Source of the DNA: DATFWC01 sp963777755
Lineage (GTDB): Bacteria; Pseudomonadota; Alphaproteobacteria; Rhizobiales; Xanthobacteraceae
Assembly (NCBI GenBank): GCA_963777755.1
Contig: CAVZSC010000009.1
Coordinates: forward strand, 85,627-149,626
DNA length: 64,000 nt
Reading direction: 5' to 3'
The notes under the pieces are model-generated. The model had not been told where the DNA came from. It saw only the letters and a program-made list of their open reading frames with translations, and made no database searches. A program made the translations under genes and the position numbers. Below, piece by piece: positions 9,172 through 18,055 of the stretch. How positions within the stretch are numbered: position 1 is the stretch's first letter; each line of letters begins with the position of its first letter.

Positions 9172-10515
9172 TCACGCGCGCATGGGAGAGCTTACGGCCT
9201 GGCTGCGCTGCTGGCGCGGCGCAGCGCCGTCGCCACAATAGCCGGACTTGATCGCATCGAGCCACAGCGAGCCGAACGCCTCGACGTGATCCGATGTGAC
9301 CGCGTGGTGATAGCCGTCGAGGAAGGCGAGCCGATAGCTCGCGCAATAGGGGGCGACCGTCGAGCGGACGCAGCGGGCGACGTCCGGCGTGAGGATCTCG
9401 TCGCGCGTCCCGTACAGGTCGAGCGCACGGATCGATCGCAGCGCATCGCTCGGAAAGCTCAGCTCGAGGGTTTCCTGCATCAGCGCGGCGAATCCGCGCC
9501 GGCGCACGGCCTCGGGCAGAAACGGCGCGTTCCACAGGCGCGACACCGTCTCGCTCAGGGCCGCGACGTTGAAGAACATGAAATTGTCCTCGTGGCTCTT
9601 GAAGCGCGGCGCGTGCAGCGCCTGCTGCCACAGCGCATCGCGCGTCGCCGCGTCGAGGTCGCGGTTGAAGAACTCGAAGTCCTTGGTGCCGCGCTCGCGC
9701 AGGCGGGCGGCGGAGCGGTCATACAGCCACCCGTAGCTTCCTGTGGCGGCGCGGCTCGCATAGAAGGCGATGGGAAAGCTGCTCATGCCGTAGCCGAGGA
9801 TCGCGTCGGGCGGCAGCCGCTTCGCCAGCGCCCACAGGAAGGCGCCGCCGGTGGAGAAGCCGTAATAGGCAAGAAGCGCATCGGCCGTATCGAGCGGGAC
9901 CAGCGAGCGGATCACGAGCTCGAACCCGGCGATCTGGGTCACCGGCGTGAGCGCGACCATGTAGCCTTCGAGCTCGGAGCCGGCGCGCGGGATGCGGCAG
10001 GATTGGCTTCCGGTCGGGCTCGACACGCCCTCGGCGCCGACCGTGACGTAGTCGTCCGCCGACCAGTGCCGCGGCTGCGCGCGATTGAACACCGGCATGC
10101 GGCCGCCCAGCGGGACGTCGCGCCATGATCCGAGCGGATCATCAGTGAGGAAATTCCACCGGCCGATTCGGCACAGCTGGATGAAGGTGACGCCGCGCCG
10201 CGCGAGCCACGGCCCGAGCCCCTCGTTGCCGGCGTTATCACGGATGAAGGCGCGCCCGTTGTCGCTGCCGCCCTCCGACGTGACCATATAGACGAGCCGT
10301 CCGTCGATGCGCAGCGGGCGCTGGGGCCGCAGCACGATTGCGACCTGCGTGTATGGGCGGCCGTAACTGGCGAAGTCGAAGGAATGGACGTCCTGAGTGT
10401 ACGGGCTGTCGGCGTCGGCCCTGGCGCGGTCGATCGCCTGCCCGATCACGTCGGCCGAAAGAACGCTTCCGTCGGCGAGCGCCTCCCAATTCACCAGCGG
10501 AGCCATCATCGACAT
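9172..10515 (-). CDS. Alpha/beta-hydrolase-fold protein of the transporter operon
   Basis: 447 aa. The open frame runs further upstream, but the ATG at 10515 is 14 bases after the M20 gene stop and starts the likely protein. A nucleophile elbow G-F-S-T-G-G is visible at mid-protein, an acid candidate in G-T-R-D-E-I-L-T-P and a catalytic His candidate in D-G-Y-H-H near the C-terminus, so a Ser-Asp/Glu-His hydrolase is plausible. No signal peptide is seen. Its place between an M20 amidohydrolase and peptide-type ATPases suggests that it hydrolyses an ester or amide of the imported compound. Substrate unknown. Confidence 0.7.
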   Translation of the reverse strand: MSMMAPLVNWEALADGSVLSADVIGQAIDRARADADSPYTQDVHSFDFASYGRPYTQVAIVLRPQRPLRIDGRLVYMVTSEGGSDNGRAFIRDNAGNEGLGPWLARRGVTFIQLCRIGRWNFLTDDPLGSWRDVPLGGRMPVFNRAQPRHWSADDYVTVGAEGVSSPTGSQSCRIPRAGSELEGYMVALTPVTQIAGFELVIRSLVPLDTADALLAYYGFSTGGAFLWALAKRLPPDAILGYGMSSFPIAFYASRAATGSYGWLYDRSAARLRERGTKDFEFFNRDLDAATRDALWQQALHAPRFKSHEDNFMFFNVAALSETVSRLWNAPFLPEAVRRRGFAALMQETLELSFPSDALRSIRALDLYGTRDEILTPDVARCVRSTVAPYCASYRLAFLDGYHHAVTSDHVEAFGSLWLDAIKSGYCGDGAAPRQQRSQAVSSPMRA

Positions 10516-10529
10516 CGGGGCGCGGCGCA

Positions 10530-11981
10530 CTACACAAAAACCGGAGTTTGCGTGAGGTAGTGCTCGCGCATCTTCGGCCGCCACTGCTCCATCAGCTCGC
10601 GATGCAGGTCGAGCGGCGGTTTCTGGTCCAGCGGCAGCAGGGGGCGATAGGCGACGCCGCCGAGCTCCTCGCGGAATGTGTCCTTCGCCCGCTGCACCAG
10701 CGCCGGATCGGTGAGCAGGTCGATGACGGCGCCGGCGAGCGCCTTGGTGCCGGCGACCGCGCCCTTGTGGGCGATCGAAGAGGCGAGCGCCACACCGGCG
10801 GTCCAGTGATGGAACGGCACGCCGGGAACGCTCGCCGGGTACGACAGGCGGCCCATCGGGACCGCCCATGACACGTCGCCGCAATCGTTGCACGGCGAGC
10901 CCTGCACGGCCGGCCCCTTGAGCGGTCGCGCCGCGTCGCTGAGGCCGGTCGTCGCGATTTCGGCCTTGCGCTGGATCTCGCGCGCGAGCGCGTGCTCGGC
11001 CTCGGTCCACTCCGGCATGCCGACGAGCTCGATATTGCGTTGCAGGACTTCCGCCACTCCCTGATTGGCGCGCACTGGCCACACCGCGCTGATGACGTCG
11101 ACCTCGACCGTGGTGTTGGTCATCGCGGCGGCGCCGTGCGCGACCTTCCTGCCCTGCTCGAACAGCTTCAGCGCGCCCTCGGCGGTCGGGTCGCGGAAGA
11201 ACCACCAGATGCTGGCGCGGGCGGGAATGACGTTCGGCTGGTCGCCACCCTCGGTGATCACGCGGCAGACGCGCATGTCCGGCCGCATGTGCTCGCGGTA
11301 CTGCGCCATGCCGACGTCCATCAGCACGACCGCGTCGAGCGCGTCCTTGCCGTTCCATGGCGCAACGGCGGCGTGTGTCGTCTCGCCATGGAAGATGAAC
11401 TTGGCCGACACCAGCGCCGAATGAGTGAGCCCGTAGACGGTGGCGAAGTCGCCGGCGAGATGCTCGTGGAAGGCGACGTCGACATCGGCGAAATAGCCGT
11501 CGCGCACGAAATAGGGGCGGCTCAGCAGCTGCTCCTCCGCCGGCGCGCCGAAGATCTTGAGCGTGCCGGGGAGGCCGAAGCGCTGCATGGTGCGCTTGAG
11601 CGCGATGGCGCTGGCGACGAGCACCGCGCCGTTGACGTTGTGCCCCTCGCAATGGCCGGGCGCGCCGGGCACGATCGCCTGGCGTTCGGTGACGCCGGGG
11701 GCCTGCGAGTTGTCGGGGTTGGCGTCGTACTCGGTGTGGATCGCGATCACCGGCGCTCCCGCCCCATAGGTCGCTAGAAAGCCGGTGGGGAAACCGGAAA
11801 TGCCGCGCGTGACGGCGAAGCCCTCGTCTTCCAGAAGCCCGGTCATCAGCCTGGCGGTCTCGAATTCCTGCGGACCGACCTCGGCGAAATAGAAGATGCT
11901 GTCGGAGGTGAGCGCGAGCGCCTCGCGGTTGCGCTCGATCGTCTCGAAGGCGAACGCCTTCTCGGGTCGAAGGTTGTGCAT
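10530..11981 (-). CDS. M20-family amidohydrolase, AbgB-like
   Basis: 483 aa. The ATG at 11981 gives the usual length; the upstream open frame is the shadow of the binding-protein gene. Metal-ligand regions of M20 peptidases are visible: H-T-E-Y-D, G-H-C-E-G-H-N, G-A-P-A-E-E, H-E-H and a C-terminal H-H-W-T-A-G. The length and the G-H-N-x-x-G-A motif fit the branch with p-aminobenzoyl-glutamate hydrolase subunit B and related amide-cleaving enzymes. It probably removes an acyl group or amino acid from the solute brought in by the adjacent ABC system. It lies 14 bases after the binding-protein stop. Confidence 0.88.
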   Translation of the reverse strand: MHNLRPEKAFAFETIERNREALALTSDSIFYFAEVGPQEFETARLMTGLLEDEGFAVTRGISGFPTGFLATYGAGAPVIAIHTEYDANPDNSQAPGVTERQAIVPGAPGHCEGHNVNGAVLVASAIALKRTMQRFGLPGTLKIFGAPAEEQLLSRPYFVRDGYFADVDVAFHEHLAGDFATVYGLTHSALVSAKFIFHGETTHAAVAPWNGKDALDAVVLMDVGMAQYREHMRPDMRVCRVITEGGDQPNVIPARASIWWFFRDPTAEGALKLFEQGRKVAHGAAAMTNTTVEVDVISAVWPVRANQGVAEVLQRNIELVGMPEWTEAEHALAREIQRKAEIATTGLSDAARPLKGPAVQGSPCNDCGDVSWAVPMGRLSYPASVPGVPFHHWTAGVALASSIAHKGAVAGTKALAGAVIDLLTDPALVQRAKDTFREELGGVAYRPLLPLDQKPPLDLHRELMEQWRPKMREHYLTQTPVFV

Positions 11982-11995
11982 CCGGCGATCCGCGC

Positions 11996-13558
11996 TCAGC
12001 TGCCGCTGCCGAGCCGGTAGAAGCGGTGCGCGTCGTTCGCGACCGGCTCCCACCAGTCGAGCTTCGCCGACACGCCGGTGATGGTGCCCATCTGCAGCAG
12101 GTAGGCGAGCGGGAAGGAATGCCGCATGTACTCCTGCTGCCGCATGATCAGCGCCTTGCGTTTGTCCGGATCCATCTCGCTGGCGATCGCCTTGAGGATC
12201 TCGTCGAGCTTCGGATCCTTGTTCTGCGACCAGGTGCCGCCCGACTGCAGCACGCGATAGTTCTGGATGTCGGGATCGCCCACGTTGTCCACCCAGGCAA
12301 GCAGGGCGATGGGGCTCGACTGCTTGCTCCACATGCGCTTGGTGAACACGCCCCATTCGTGGATGTTCACGCGGGTGCGGATGCCGGCCTGGGTCAATTG
12401 GCCGGCAATCGCCTCCGCCAGCTCCTTGTCCTTGAGATAGCGGCCCTGGAACGCATCGAACGCGATGTCGATGCCGTTGGGGTAGCCCGCCTCCGCCAGC
12501 AGGCGCCTGGCGCGCGCCGGATCGTGCGGGATCGGCTTGAGGTCGGGATGGGTGCCGAACGAGCTTGGGTTGAGCCAGGCGGCCGGCGCGCCGGTCGACG
12601 CCAGGATGTTCTTGTTCAGGCTTTCGCGGTCGATCGCGTAGTTGATCGCCTCGCGCACCTCGCGCTTCGCGGTCGGGTAGTCCTCGTTGATCGTATTGAG
12701 GAACAGGAAGAACGTACGCACGCTGAGCGACTTCTTGAGCCTGGCGTTGCGCGCGCGCTCGATCAGCGGCATCAGCTCGGGCGGCACGTCGAAGGCGAGG
12801 TCGATCTCCCCGGCGAGCAGGGCGGAGACGCGCGCGGCGGCCTCCTTGATCGGGCGGTAGACGATCGTCCTGACTTTCGGCTTGCCCGCCCACCAGCCGT
12901 CATAGGCTTCCAGATTGAGGTGGCTGTCGCGCACGTATTCGGTCACGCGATAGGGGCCGGTGCCGATCGGCCGCTTGCGATAGCCGTCCACGCCGACCTG
13001 GCGGATGTATTCCGGCGGGACCGCGTGCGCCAGCGTGAATTTGCCGGGCGCGACCGGATAGGGCACGCGGGTGACCACGCGCACCGTGTAGTCGTCGACG
13101 ATGTCGACTCGCTCCACCCAGTTGTGGTTGCTCTTGGTCGGCGAGTTGAGCTTCTCGTCGTTCATCATGTCGTAGAAGAACTTCACCGAGCGGGCGTCGA
13201 ACGGCTCGCCGTTCTGGAACTTGACGCCCTGGCGCAGGGTGAGCTCCCAGGTGAGCGGGTCGATGGTCTTCCAGCCCGTCACCAGCCACGGCACCAGCTT
13301 GCCGGTCTTGTCGGTCGCAACCAGGGGATCGGAAATGTGGTCCATCAGCATGCGGTCGGGCACAATCGCCACCACGTCGAGTCCGGACAGCCCGACCACG
13401 TCGACGCCCCCGGAAATGACAATCCTGTCCTGTACCTCGCCGACCGTGGTGAGCTTGTCTTGCGCGAGCGCGCGGTCGGCGACGGCAAACGTCAGGGACA
13501 GCCCCAGGAGAACCAGAGGTGTCAGCGATCGCATCGACATGGGCAATGTCCTCTTCAT
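11996..13558 (-). CDS. ABC transporter periplasmic substrate-binding protein, family 5
   Basis: 520 aa. It has a Sec signal peptide with a hydrophobic core L-V-L-L-G-L-S-L-T-F and cleavage near A-L-A-Q. The body shows SBP_bac_5 features: L-T-L-R-Q-G-V-K-F-Q-N-G, the I-G-T-G-P-Y-R segment and the repeated R-E-A-I-N-Y-A-I-D-R helix. It binds peptides or opine-like solutes for the DppBCDF-type genes of this region. An alternative ATG at 13540, preceded by AGAGGA, could be the true start and still keeps the signal peptide. The gene starts seven bases after the SDR stop. Confidence 0.92.
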   Translation of the reverse strand: MKRTLPMSMRSLTPLVLLGLSLTFAVADRALAQDKLTTVGEVQDRIVISGGVDVVGLSGLDVVAIVPDRMLMDHISDPLVATDKTGKLVPWLVTGWKTIDPLTWELTLRQGVKFQNGEPFDARSVKFFYDMMNDEKLNSPTKSNHNWVERVDIVDDYTVRVVTRVPYPVAPGKFTLAHAVPPEYIRQVGVDGYRKRPIGTGPYRVTEYVRDSHLNLEAYDGWWAGKPKVRTIVYRPIKEAAARVSALLAGEIDLAFDVPPELMPLIERARNARLKKSLSVRTFFLFLNTINEDYPTAKREVREAINYAIDRESLNKNILASTGAPAAWLNPSSFGTHPDLKPIPHDPARARRLLAEAGYPNGIDIAFDAFQGRYLKDKELAEAIAGQLTQAGIRTRVNIHEWGVFTKRMWSKQSSPIALLAWVDNVGDPDIQNYRVLQSGGTWSQNKDPKLDEILKAIASEMDPDKRKALIMRQQEYMRHSFPLAYLLQMGTITGVSAKLDWWEPVANDAHRFYRLGSGS

Positions 13559-13565
13559 CGCGGCG

Positions 13566-14432
13566 TCAACTCGTCGATGCCGGTTCCAGCCGGGCGAACG
13601 ATCCGAGCGGCGAGCTGCCTTCCTGCACGAGCTTGAGATTGGTATCGCGGATTTTTCCCGCCAGCCGAATGCATGTCCCGGTCAATCCCCGCGCACGCTC
13701 GGACATCAGCCAGGTCACGCCGAATCCCACTTCCTCCGGCTCGCGCGGCGGCACCTTCAGTCCCGCGAGCATGGTCGCGCGCTCGGTCTCGGTCAAGCGA
13801 TCGAACAATTCTCGCACACGCGCACCCGGCTCGGTAAGAACGAACCCTGGTTGCAGCACGTTGACCGCTACACCCGCGGCGGCGAGATCCTTCGCCAGCT
13901 GGTTGGTGAGGCCGTGAATGCCCGCCTTGGCCGCCGCATAGGCGAGCGGTGCCGCGATCGTGGTCTTGCCTGCAACGCCCTGCACGGCACCGGAGGAAAA
14001 GTTGAGGATGCGGCCGTCCGCGCCGCGCGAGAGGTGCGGGACCGCGGCGCGGCAGCACAGGAACGTGCCGCGCAGGTTGGCGGCGATCACGCCATCGAAG
14101 ATCGTGTCGCTCATCTGGTCGATCGCATCGACCAGATGTCGACCGCTGCCCCCTGCCACGTTGACGAGCAGGTCGAGCCGTCCGAAACGGGAGAGCGCCG
14201 CGCCGACCATGGCATCGACGGACGCCGAGGAGGCCACATCGGCCTCGATTGCAACCGCCCGGCCGGCGCTCCTGTCGAGCTGTTGCGTCGCCGTTTCGAG
14301 CTTGTCGGCCTGGACATCCGCCATGACGACCAATGCGCCTTCGGCCACGAAGCGCGTCGCGATGGCAAGTCCCAACCCCTGCGCCGCCCCGGTAACGATT
14401 GCGACGCGATCGGTCAATTCACCGCCGGCCAT
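13566..14432 (-). CDS. SDR-family NAD(P)-dependent oxidoreductase
   Basis: 288 aa from the ATG at 14432, which has GAGG five bases before it; a TTG at 14456 would add eight residues. The cofactor motif T-G-A-A-Q-G-L-G is near the N-terminus, followed by N-V-A-G, the catalytic Ser region (F-S-S-G-A) and Y-A-A-A-K-A with the Tyr-x3-Lys pair. This is a classical short-chain dehydrogenase. It is the first gene of the minus-strand operon that continues with the binding protein, so it probably oxidises or reduces the imported compound or a derived alcohol. It is divergent from the deacetylase at 14644. Confidence 0.9.
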   Translation of the reverse strand: MAGGELTDRVAIVTGAAQGLGLAIATRFVAEGALVVMADVQADKLETATQQLDRSAGRAVAIEADVASSASVDAMVGAALSRFGRLDLLVNVAGGSGRHLVDAIDQMSDTIFDGVIAANLRGTFLCCRAAVPHLSRGADGRILNFSSGAVQGVAGKTTIAAPLAYAAAKAGIHGLTNQLAKDLAAAGVAVNVLQPGFVLTEPGARVRELFDRLTETERATMLAGLKVPPREPEEVGFGVTWLMSERARGLTGTCIRLAGKIRDTNLKLVQEGSSPLGSFARLEPASTS

Positions 14433-14643
14433 CATCCCCTCACGGCTTCGTGGCAAATGAGAAGATCATCGGGCGCGGATGCCAACAAGAGCTCTGTCCT
14501 GCATGTTGCGCATGCCGATTCCGACGAGCAGCCCAGCAAAACAACCAATCCGCAGCGCGCGCCCTTGATGGCGCTCGACAACGAAGCTAGGCGTAATGCC
14601 CCGCGGCCGATCGCGTGTTCCCGTCATCGAGGAGCGCCCTTCA

Positions 14644-15501
14644 ATGCAAGACACCGGCAAACCCGCCCCGGCGCTGCGCTGGCCTGGCGAAGCGAACATC
14701 GCCCTTTCGGTGGTGGTCGCGTTCGAGGCCTTTCACACCCGCAGCCAGTACAACCCGCGGCCCGGCCCGGCCGGCAAACCCGATCAATCGTCGCTCTCCT
14801 ACGCCGAGTACGGGCCGAAGACCGGCGTGTGGCGCGTGCTCAAGCTGCTCGACGACGAGGCCATCAAGGCATCCTTCCACACCTCCGGACTTGCCGCCGA
14901 ACGCTGGCCCCTGACCTTGAAGGAGGTGCACCGGCGCGGCCACGAAATTGTCGGCCATGGCTGGTCGAACGACAATCTCGGCGAGGAGGCGACACCCGAC
15001 CGCGAGCTCAAGGACGTGATGGATACGCTCAACGCGATCGAGCGGGCGGTCGGGATCAAACCGGCCGGCTGGTCGAGCCCGGGCAGCAAGGGGTCGGATG
15101 CGAAATACAGGGCGCTCGTCGTCGACGCCGGAATCGAGTGGATCGGCGACGACGCGAGCGACGACGTGCCGTTCATTCGCGAGATGCACGGCCGCACGGT
15201 GGTGATCATGCCGCGCAACAATTTTCCCGCGAATGATCTCACGCTTTGGCTGTGGCCGGCCAATCCGCCGAGCGTCTATGTCGAATCGTTCAAGGACGCG
15301 TTCGACGAGCTGTACGAAGAGGGTGCGGCCGGCTCGCCCAAGTGGATCGAGATCGTCATCCACTGCCACATCGGCGCGCGGCCGGGACTGACGCGCGCGA
15401 TCCGCCGGGTGCTGCACTACGCCAAGCAGCATCCGAAGGTGTGGATCGCGCGCCGCGGCGACATCGCCAGGCATGTGCGAGAGCTGCGACAGGGGCGGTA
15501 G
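14644..15501 (+). CDS. Polysaccharide deacetylase family protein (PuuE/NodB-like)
   Basis: 285 aa. The ATG at 14644 follows a GAGGAG sequence; longer upstream starts lack a good site. The NodB-fold features are a strand A-L-S-V-V-V-A-F-E-A-F, the metal-binding R-G-H-E-I-V-G-H-G-W (H-x4-H), and a C-terminal I-V-I-H-C-H. The extended P-R-P-G-P-A segment fits the cytoplasmic allantoinase/amidase branch (PuuE-like) better than cell-wall deacetylases, and there is no signal peptide. Given the neighbouring amidohydrolases and RidA proteins, a role in C-N bond cleavage of a small molecule is likelier than chitin work. Bases 15106-15168 are duplicated at 17051-17113. Confidence 0.85.
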   Translation: MQDTGKPAPALRWPGEANIALSVVVAFEAFHTRSQYNPRPGPAGKPDQSSLSYAEYGPKTGVWRVLKLLDDEAIKASFHTSGLAAERWPLTLKEVHRRGHEIVGHGWSNDNLGEEATPDRELKDVMDTLNAIERAVGIKPAGWSSPGSKGSDAKYRALVVDAGIEWIGDDASDDVPFIREMHGRTVVIMPRNNFPANDLTLWLWPANPPSVYVESFKDAFDELYEEGAAGSPKWIEIVIHCHIGARPGLTRAIRRVLHYAKQHPKVWIARRGDIARHVRELRQGR

Positions 15502-15563
15502 GCGTAGCGCTCCAGCCCGATTGCCGCCCGCGATGCCGCCGCCGAGGCGACCGGGGGCCGAGT

Positions 15564-16946
15564 TTATCGCAGTGCGAACCGGACGTCCGCGGCGAAATCC
15601 ACCTTGTCTTCGGCTCCGTGCGGCGGTTGCGGGAACGGCTGAGCACGCTGGATCATCGCCAGTGCCTCCAGGTCGAGCAGCGGATTGCCGGAACTGCCGA
15701 CGATGCTCCTCGCCGTGACGCGGCCGTCGCGATCGATCCGGAACGTCACTTTCACCTTGCCTTCCTGGCGCTTGGTTCTTGCCTCGGCCGGGTAGAGCAT
15801 CACCTGCCGCAGCAGCGATGCGACCACCTGACCATAGTCCTTCTGAGCGCGGTCGCCATCCCTCTTTGCCCAGTAGGCGTTGGCGCGCTCGAGCAGAGCC
15901 GCATGGTCGCCCGGCTGGATGCGGAGCGCGATATCGCAATCGGCGATGGCGCGGTCGACATCGCCCCTGGCGCGATGCACATGGGCACGGTTGACGTAGG
16001 CGGCCGCATAGCCTGGATCGAGGCTGATGGCGCGGTCGTAGTCACGCAGCGCCCGAGCGTCGTCCCCCCTGGCGAATTGCTGGTTGCCGCGATTGAGGTG
16101 GTATCCCGGCTCGGTGGGACGAAGCCGGATCGCCTCATCGAGATCCGCAATGGCGCGCTCACGGTCGCCCTCTGCGCCGTACGCATTGGCACGATTGAAA
16201 TATGCCTTCGGATCCTCGGGATCGAGCCTGATCGCTACGCCATAGTCGGCGATTGCGCGCTTCCGGTCGCCTCGCGCCGCATGGGCGTTGCCGCGATTGT
16301 AGTGCGCGTCGGCACTCTCGGGCTCGAGCCTGATGGCGGCATCGAAATCGGCGATCGCGCGCTCCTTGTCTCCCTTCCGGCTCCAGGCGAGACCGCGATA
16401 GTGGAAGGCCAGCGCCTGGTCCGCGTCGAGCCCGAGGGAGTGGTCGAAATCCGCGATCGCGAGATCAAGCTCGCCCCTGTTGTAGTACGCAAGCCCGCGG
16501 CGGAGATAGCCGCCGGAAAAATTCGGATCCAGGCGAATGACGGTGTCGAAGTCGGCGATTGCGCGGTCGAGCGCGCCCTTGGCGGCGTAGGACAGCCCGC
16601 GGTAGTGGAAGGAGGGGGCCTGGCTGGGATCGAGCTTCACCGCAACATCGAAGTCGGCGACCGCCGGATCGAGTTTTCCGCTGAGATAGTAGTACCGGCC
16701 GCGCATGGCTGCGGCAGCGGCCCGCTGTTGCCGGCTCACTCCGTTCGATCGCATGACCGCCGTGCAGCCTTCGATCGACTGTTGGGGTGTGATGCCCCTG
16801 CCGCCCCGGCACGACGCCCATGCCGAGGATTGCTCGGCCGCCGCCGGCGCACTCGGAAGGGCTGCCACGAGCATGAGGGCGAGGAGACATGTCCGCCCAT
16901 TGATGTTACGGGCAAGACCGTCCACCCGCAGGTGGGTTCCCAGCAT
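15564..16946 (-). CDS. Exported TPR protein with C-terminal TonB-type domain
   Basis: 460 aa. The ATG at 16946 follows AGGGAGA and opens a signal peptide (L-L-A-L-M-L-V-A-A-L-P-S-A ... A-A-A). Residues about 75-360 are some eight to nine regular 34-residue TPR units (for example Y-R-G-L-A, D-R-A-I-A-D-F-D, A-I-R-L-D-P). Residues about 375-460 resemble the TonB C-terminal domain: G-K-V-K-V-T-F-R-I-D-R-D-G-R-V, S-S-G-N-P-L-L-D, and A-Q-P-F-P-Q-P-P. A periplasmic TPR scaffold ending in a TonB_C domain suggests binding to an outer-membrane or cell-envelope partner. It is convergent with the deacetylase, with 62 bases between. Confidence 0.85.
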   Translation of the reverse strand: MLGTHLRVDGLARNINGRTCLLALMLVAALPSAPAAAEQSSAWASCRGGRGITPQQSIEGCTAVMRSNGVSRQQRAAAAAMRGRYYYLSGKLDPAVADFDVAVKLDPSQAPSFHYRGLSYAAKGALDRAIADFDTVIRLDPNFSGGYLRRGLAYYNRGELDLAIADFDHSLGLDADQALAFHYRGLAWSRKGDKERAIADFDAAIRLEPESADAHYNRGNAHAARGDRKRAIADYGVAIRLDPEDPKAYFNRANAYGAEGDRERAIADLDEAIRLRPTEPGYHLNRGNQQFARGDDARALRDYDRAISLDPGYAAAYVNRAHVHRARGDVDRAIADCDIALRIQPGDHAALLERANAYWAKRDGDRAQKDYGQVVASLLRQVMLYPAEARTKRQEGKVKVTFRIDRDGRVTARSIVGSSGNPLLDLEALAMIQRAQPFPQPPHGAEDKVDFAADVRFALR

Positions 16947-17050
16947 CGCGATCTCCCTGCACCACCGGAGGCAACGGCCGACCCGGGCCGCCCCGATTGG
17001 ACGCGCCGCTCGGCGGAAATGTTCAGCCAACCCGGGGCCCATTGCGTGAG

Positions 17051-17310
17051 TACAAGGCGCTCGTCGTCGACGCCGGCATCGAATGGATAGGCGACGACGC
17101 GAGCGACGACGTGTCTTCCTCACCGGCTCCGGCAACGATCAGATCACGGGCTTCAACGCCGGCGAGGGCGATCGGCTCGACCTCTCGGGCCAGATCTTCA
17201 CGATCGGCACCGCCGCCGCCGGCTCGGCGCTCATCACGCTCTCGGGCGGGGGCACGATCACGCTCACCGGCATCGCGCCGGGCGCAGTCGGGCCGGGCTT
17301 CTTCGCGTGA
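17051..17310 (+). pseudogene. Chimeric relic: deacetylase fragment joined to an RTX protein tail
   Basis: Bases 17051-17113 match 15106-15168 of the deacetylase gene at 59 of 63 positions and keep its frame (A-L-V-V-D-A-G-I-E-W). Immediately after, in another frame, the sequence reads L-T-G-S-G-N-D-Q-I-T-G-F and continues to a TGA at 17308-17310. That is the typical end of a hemolysin-type calcium-binding (RTX) protein with G-S-G-N-D and L-D-L-S-G. The frame change and lack of the rest of either gene mean it is not functional. It lies directly upstream of the TPR-TonB gene on the opposite strand. Confidence 0.75.
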
Positions 17311-17811
17311 GTCGACAGGCTTCGTCGAGCCCTCGCTCGCGACCCTGGCGCACCGTCTTTGCGATTTCTCGAAAACCGGAAACCGGGCTGGGGATAACTT
17401 CGGGCGAGTCGACGATTTTGTTTCTCCTTTCCAGAAATACAGGTGTAGGTGTGGCTCATCCCGGCTCACCGAGGGCGCTTTCCGGAAGCGGACCGATGGC
17501 GGAGCGGGGAGCGGCACCCGCGGGCGGAATTCGCAACTTCGCGCTCGGGCGACCCGGAGAACCCGCCACTCGGCACTAGGACCGAGGCGGATGCTTCAGG
17601 AGTGAGGCGTCGGGCCGGGATTCGTAACATGCCGCGGCGAAGCGCCGAGAGGCGAGCGCCCCTGCGTCACTGGGGCGCGAAGCACCTCGGTCAGGTGCTT
17701 CTCGCGTGCCGCGTCATGGCACGCCAACGGTGCGGCGATCCGCACCCGCGCTTCTCGGCGCTTCGCTCCCTCATGCCTTCCGTCATGGAAATGAGGGAAG
17801 GACGTCATCCT

Positions 17812-17843
17812 GAGGTGCTCGACTGCGCAAGCAGTCGAGCCTC
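17812..17843. repeat. Extragenic palindromic repeat (hairpin)
   Basis: GCTCGACTGC at 17817-17826 and GCAGTCGAGC at 17831-17840 form a perfect 10-base stem around GCAA; GAGG (17812-17815) and CTC (17841-17843) extend it. The surrounding words (CATCCTGAGGTGCTC ... CCTCGAAGGA) are of a kind I recognise as a frequent intergenic repeat in Bradyrhizobium-like genomes. Confidence 0.7.
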
Positions 17844-17982
17844 GAAGGACGCAAAGCCCGGCTCGCAACGGCCGCCGCGATCATCGCGGCGACCGCCGGG
17901 ACGGGCGGAGCGTGGGCTGTTTGACATTGTGAATAGGAATGGTCCGCGCGCGGGCGGAAAGCCCGCGGCGAAGTGGCACGAT

Positions 17983-18045
17983 GTTGGGTTCGCGTGGCCT
18001 GACTTCATCCAGCTCAACGGGATGTAATGGGCGCGCGAACCCAAC
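17983..18045. repeat. 63-base element with perfect 12-base inverted ends
   Basis: GTTGGGTTCGCG at 17983-17994 is the exact reverse complement of CGCGAACCCAAC at 18034-18045, with 39 bases between. It lies 10 bases downstream of the stop codon of the DppC-like gene (18056) on the minus strand. It could act as a terminator structure or be a small MITE-like extragenic element. Confidence 0.65.
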
Positions 18046-18055
18046 CAGCTGCGCC

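Larger units (their letters stand above)
17311..18055. other. 745-base stretch without a supported gene; repeat-rich
   Basis: I find no convincing coding sequence here. A minus-strand open frame of 90 codons at 17596-17868 is made of an extragenic palindrome and has no start signal, so I reject it. The stretch holds a small hairpin near 17573-17590 (CCGCC...GGCGG), a hairpin with loop at 17812-17843 and a 63-base element with 12-base terminal inverted repeats at 17983-18045. It separates the RTX relic from the permease genes and looks like an accumulation of repeats at a rearrangement site. Confidence 0.6.

Noticed and set aside
17596..17868. 90-codon minus-strand open frame
   Set aside because: It is the translation of an extragenic palindromic repeat and its surroundings, with no start signal.
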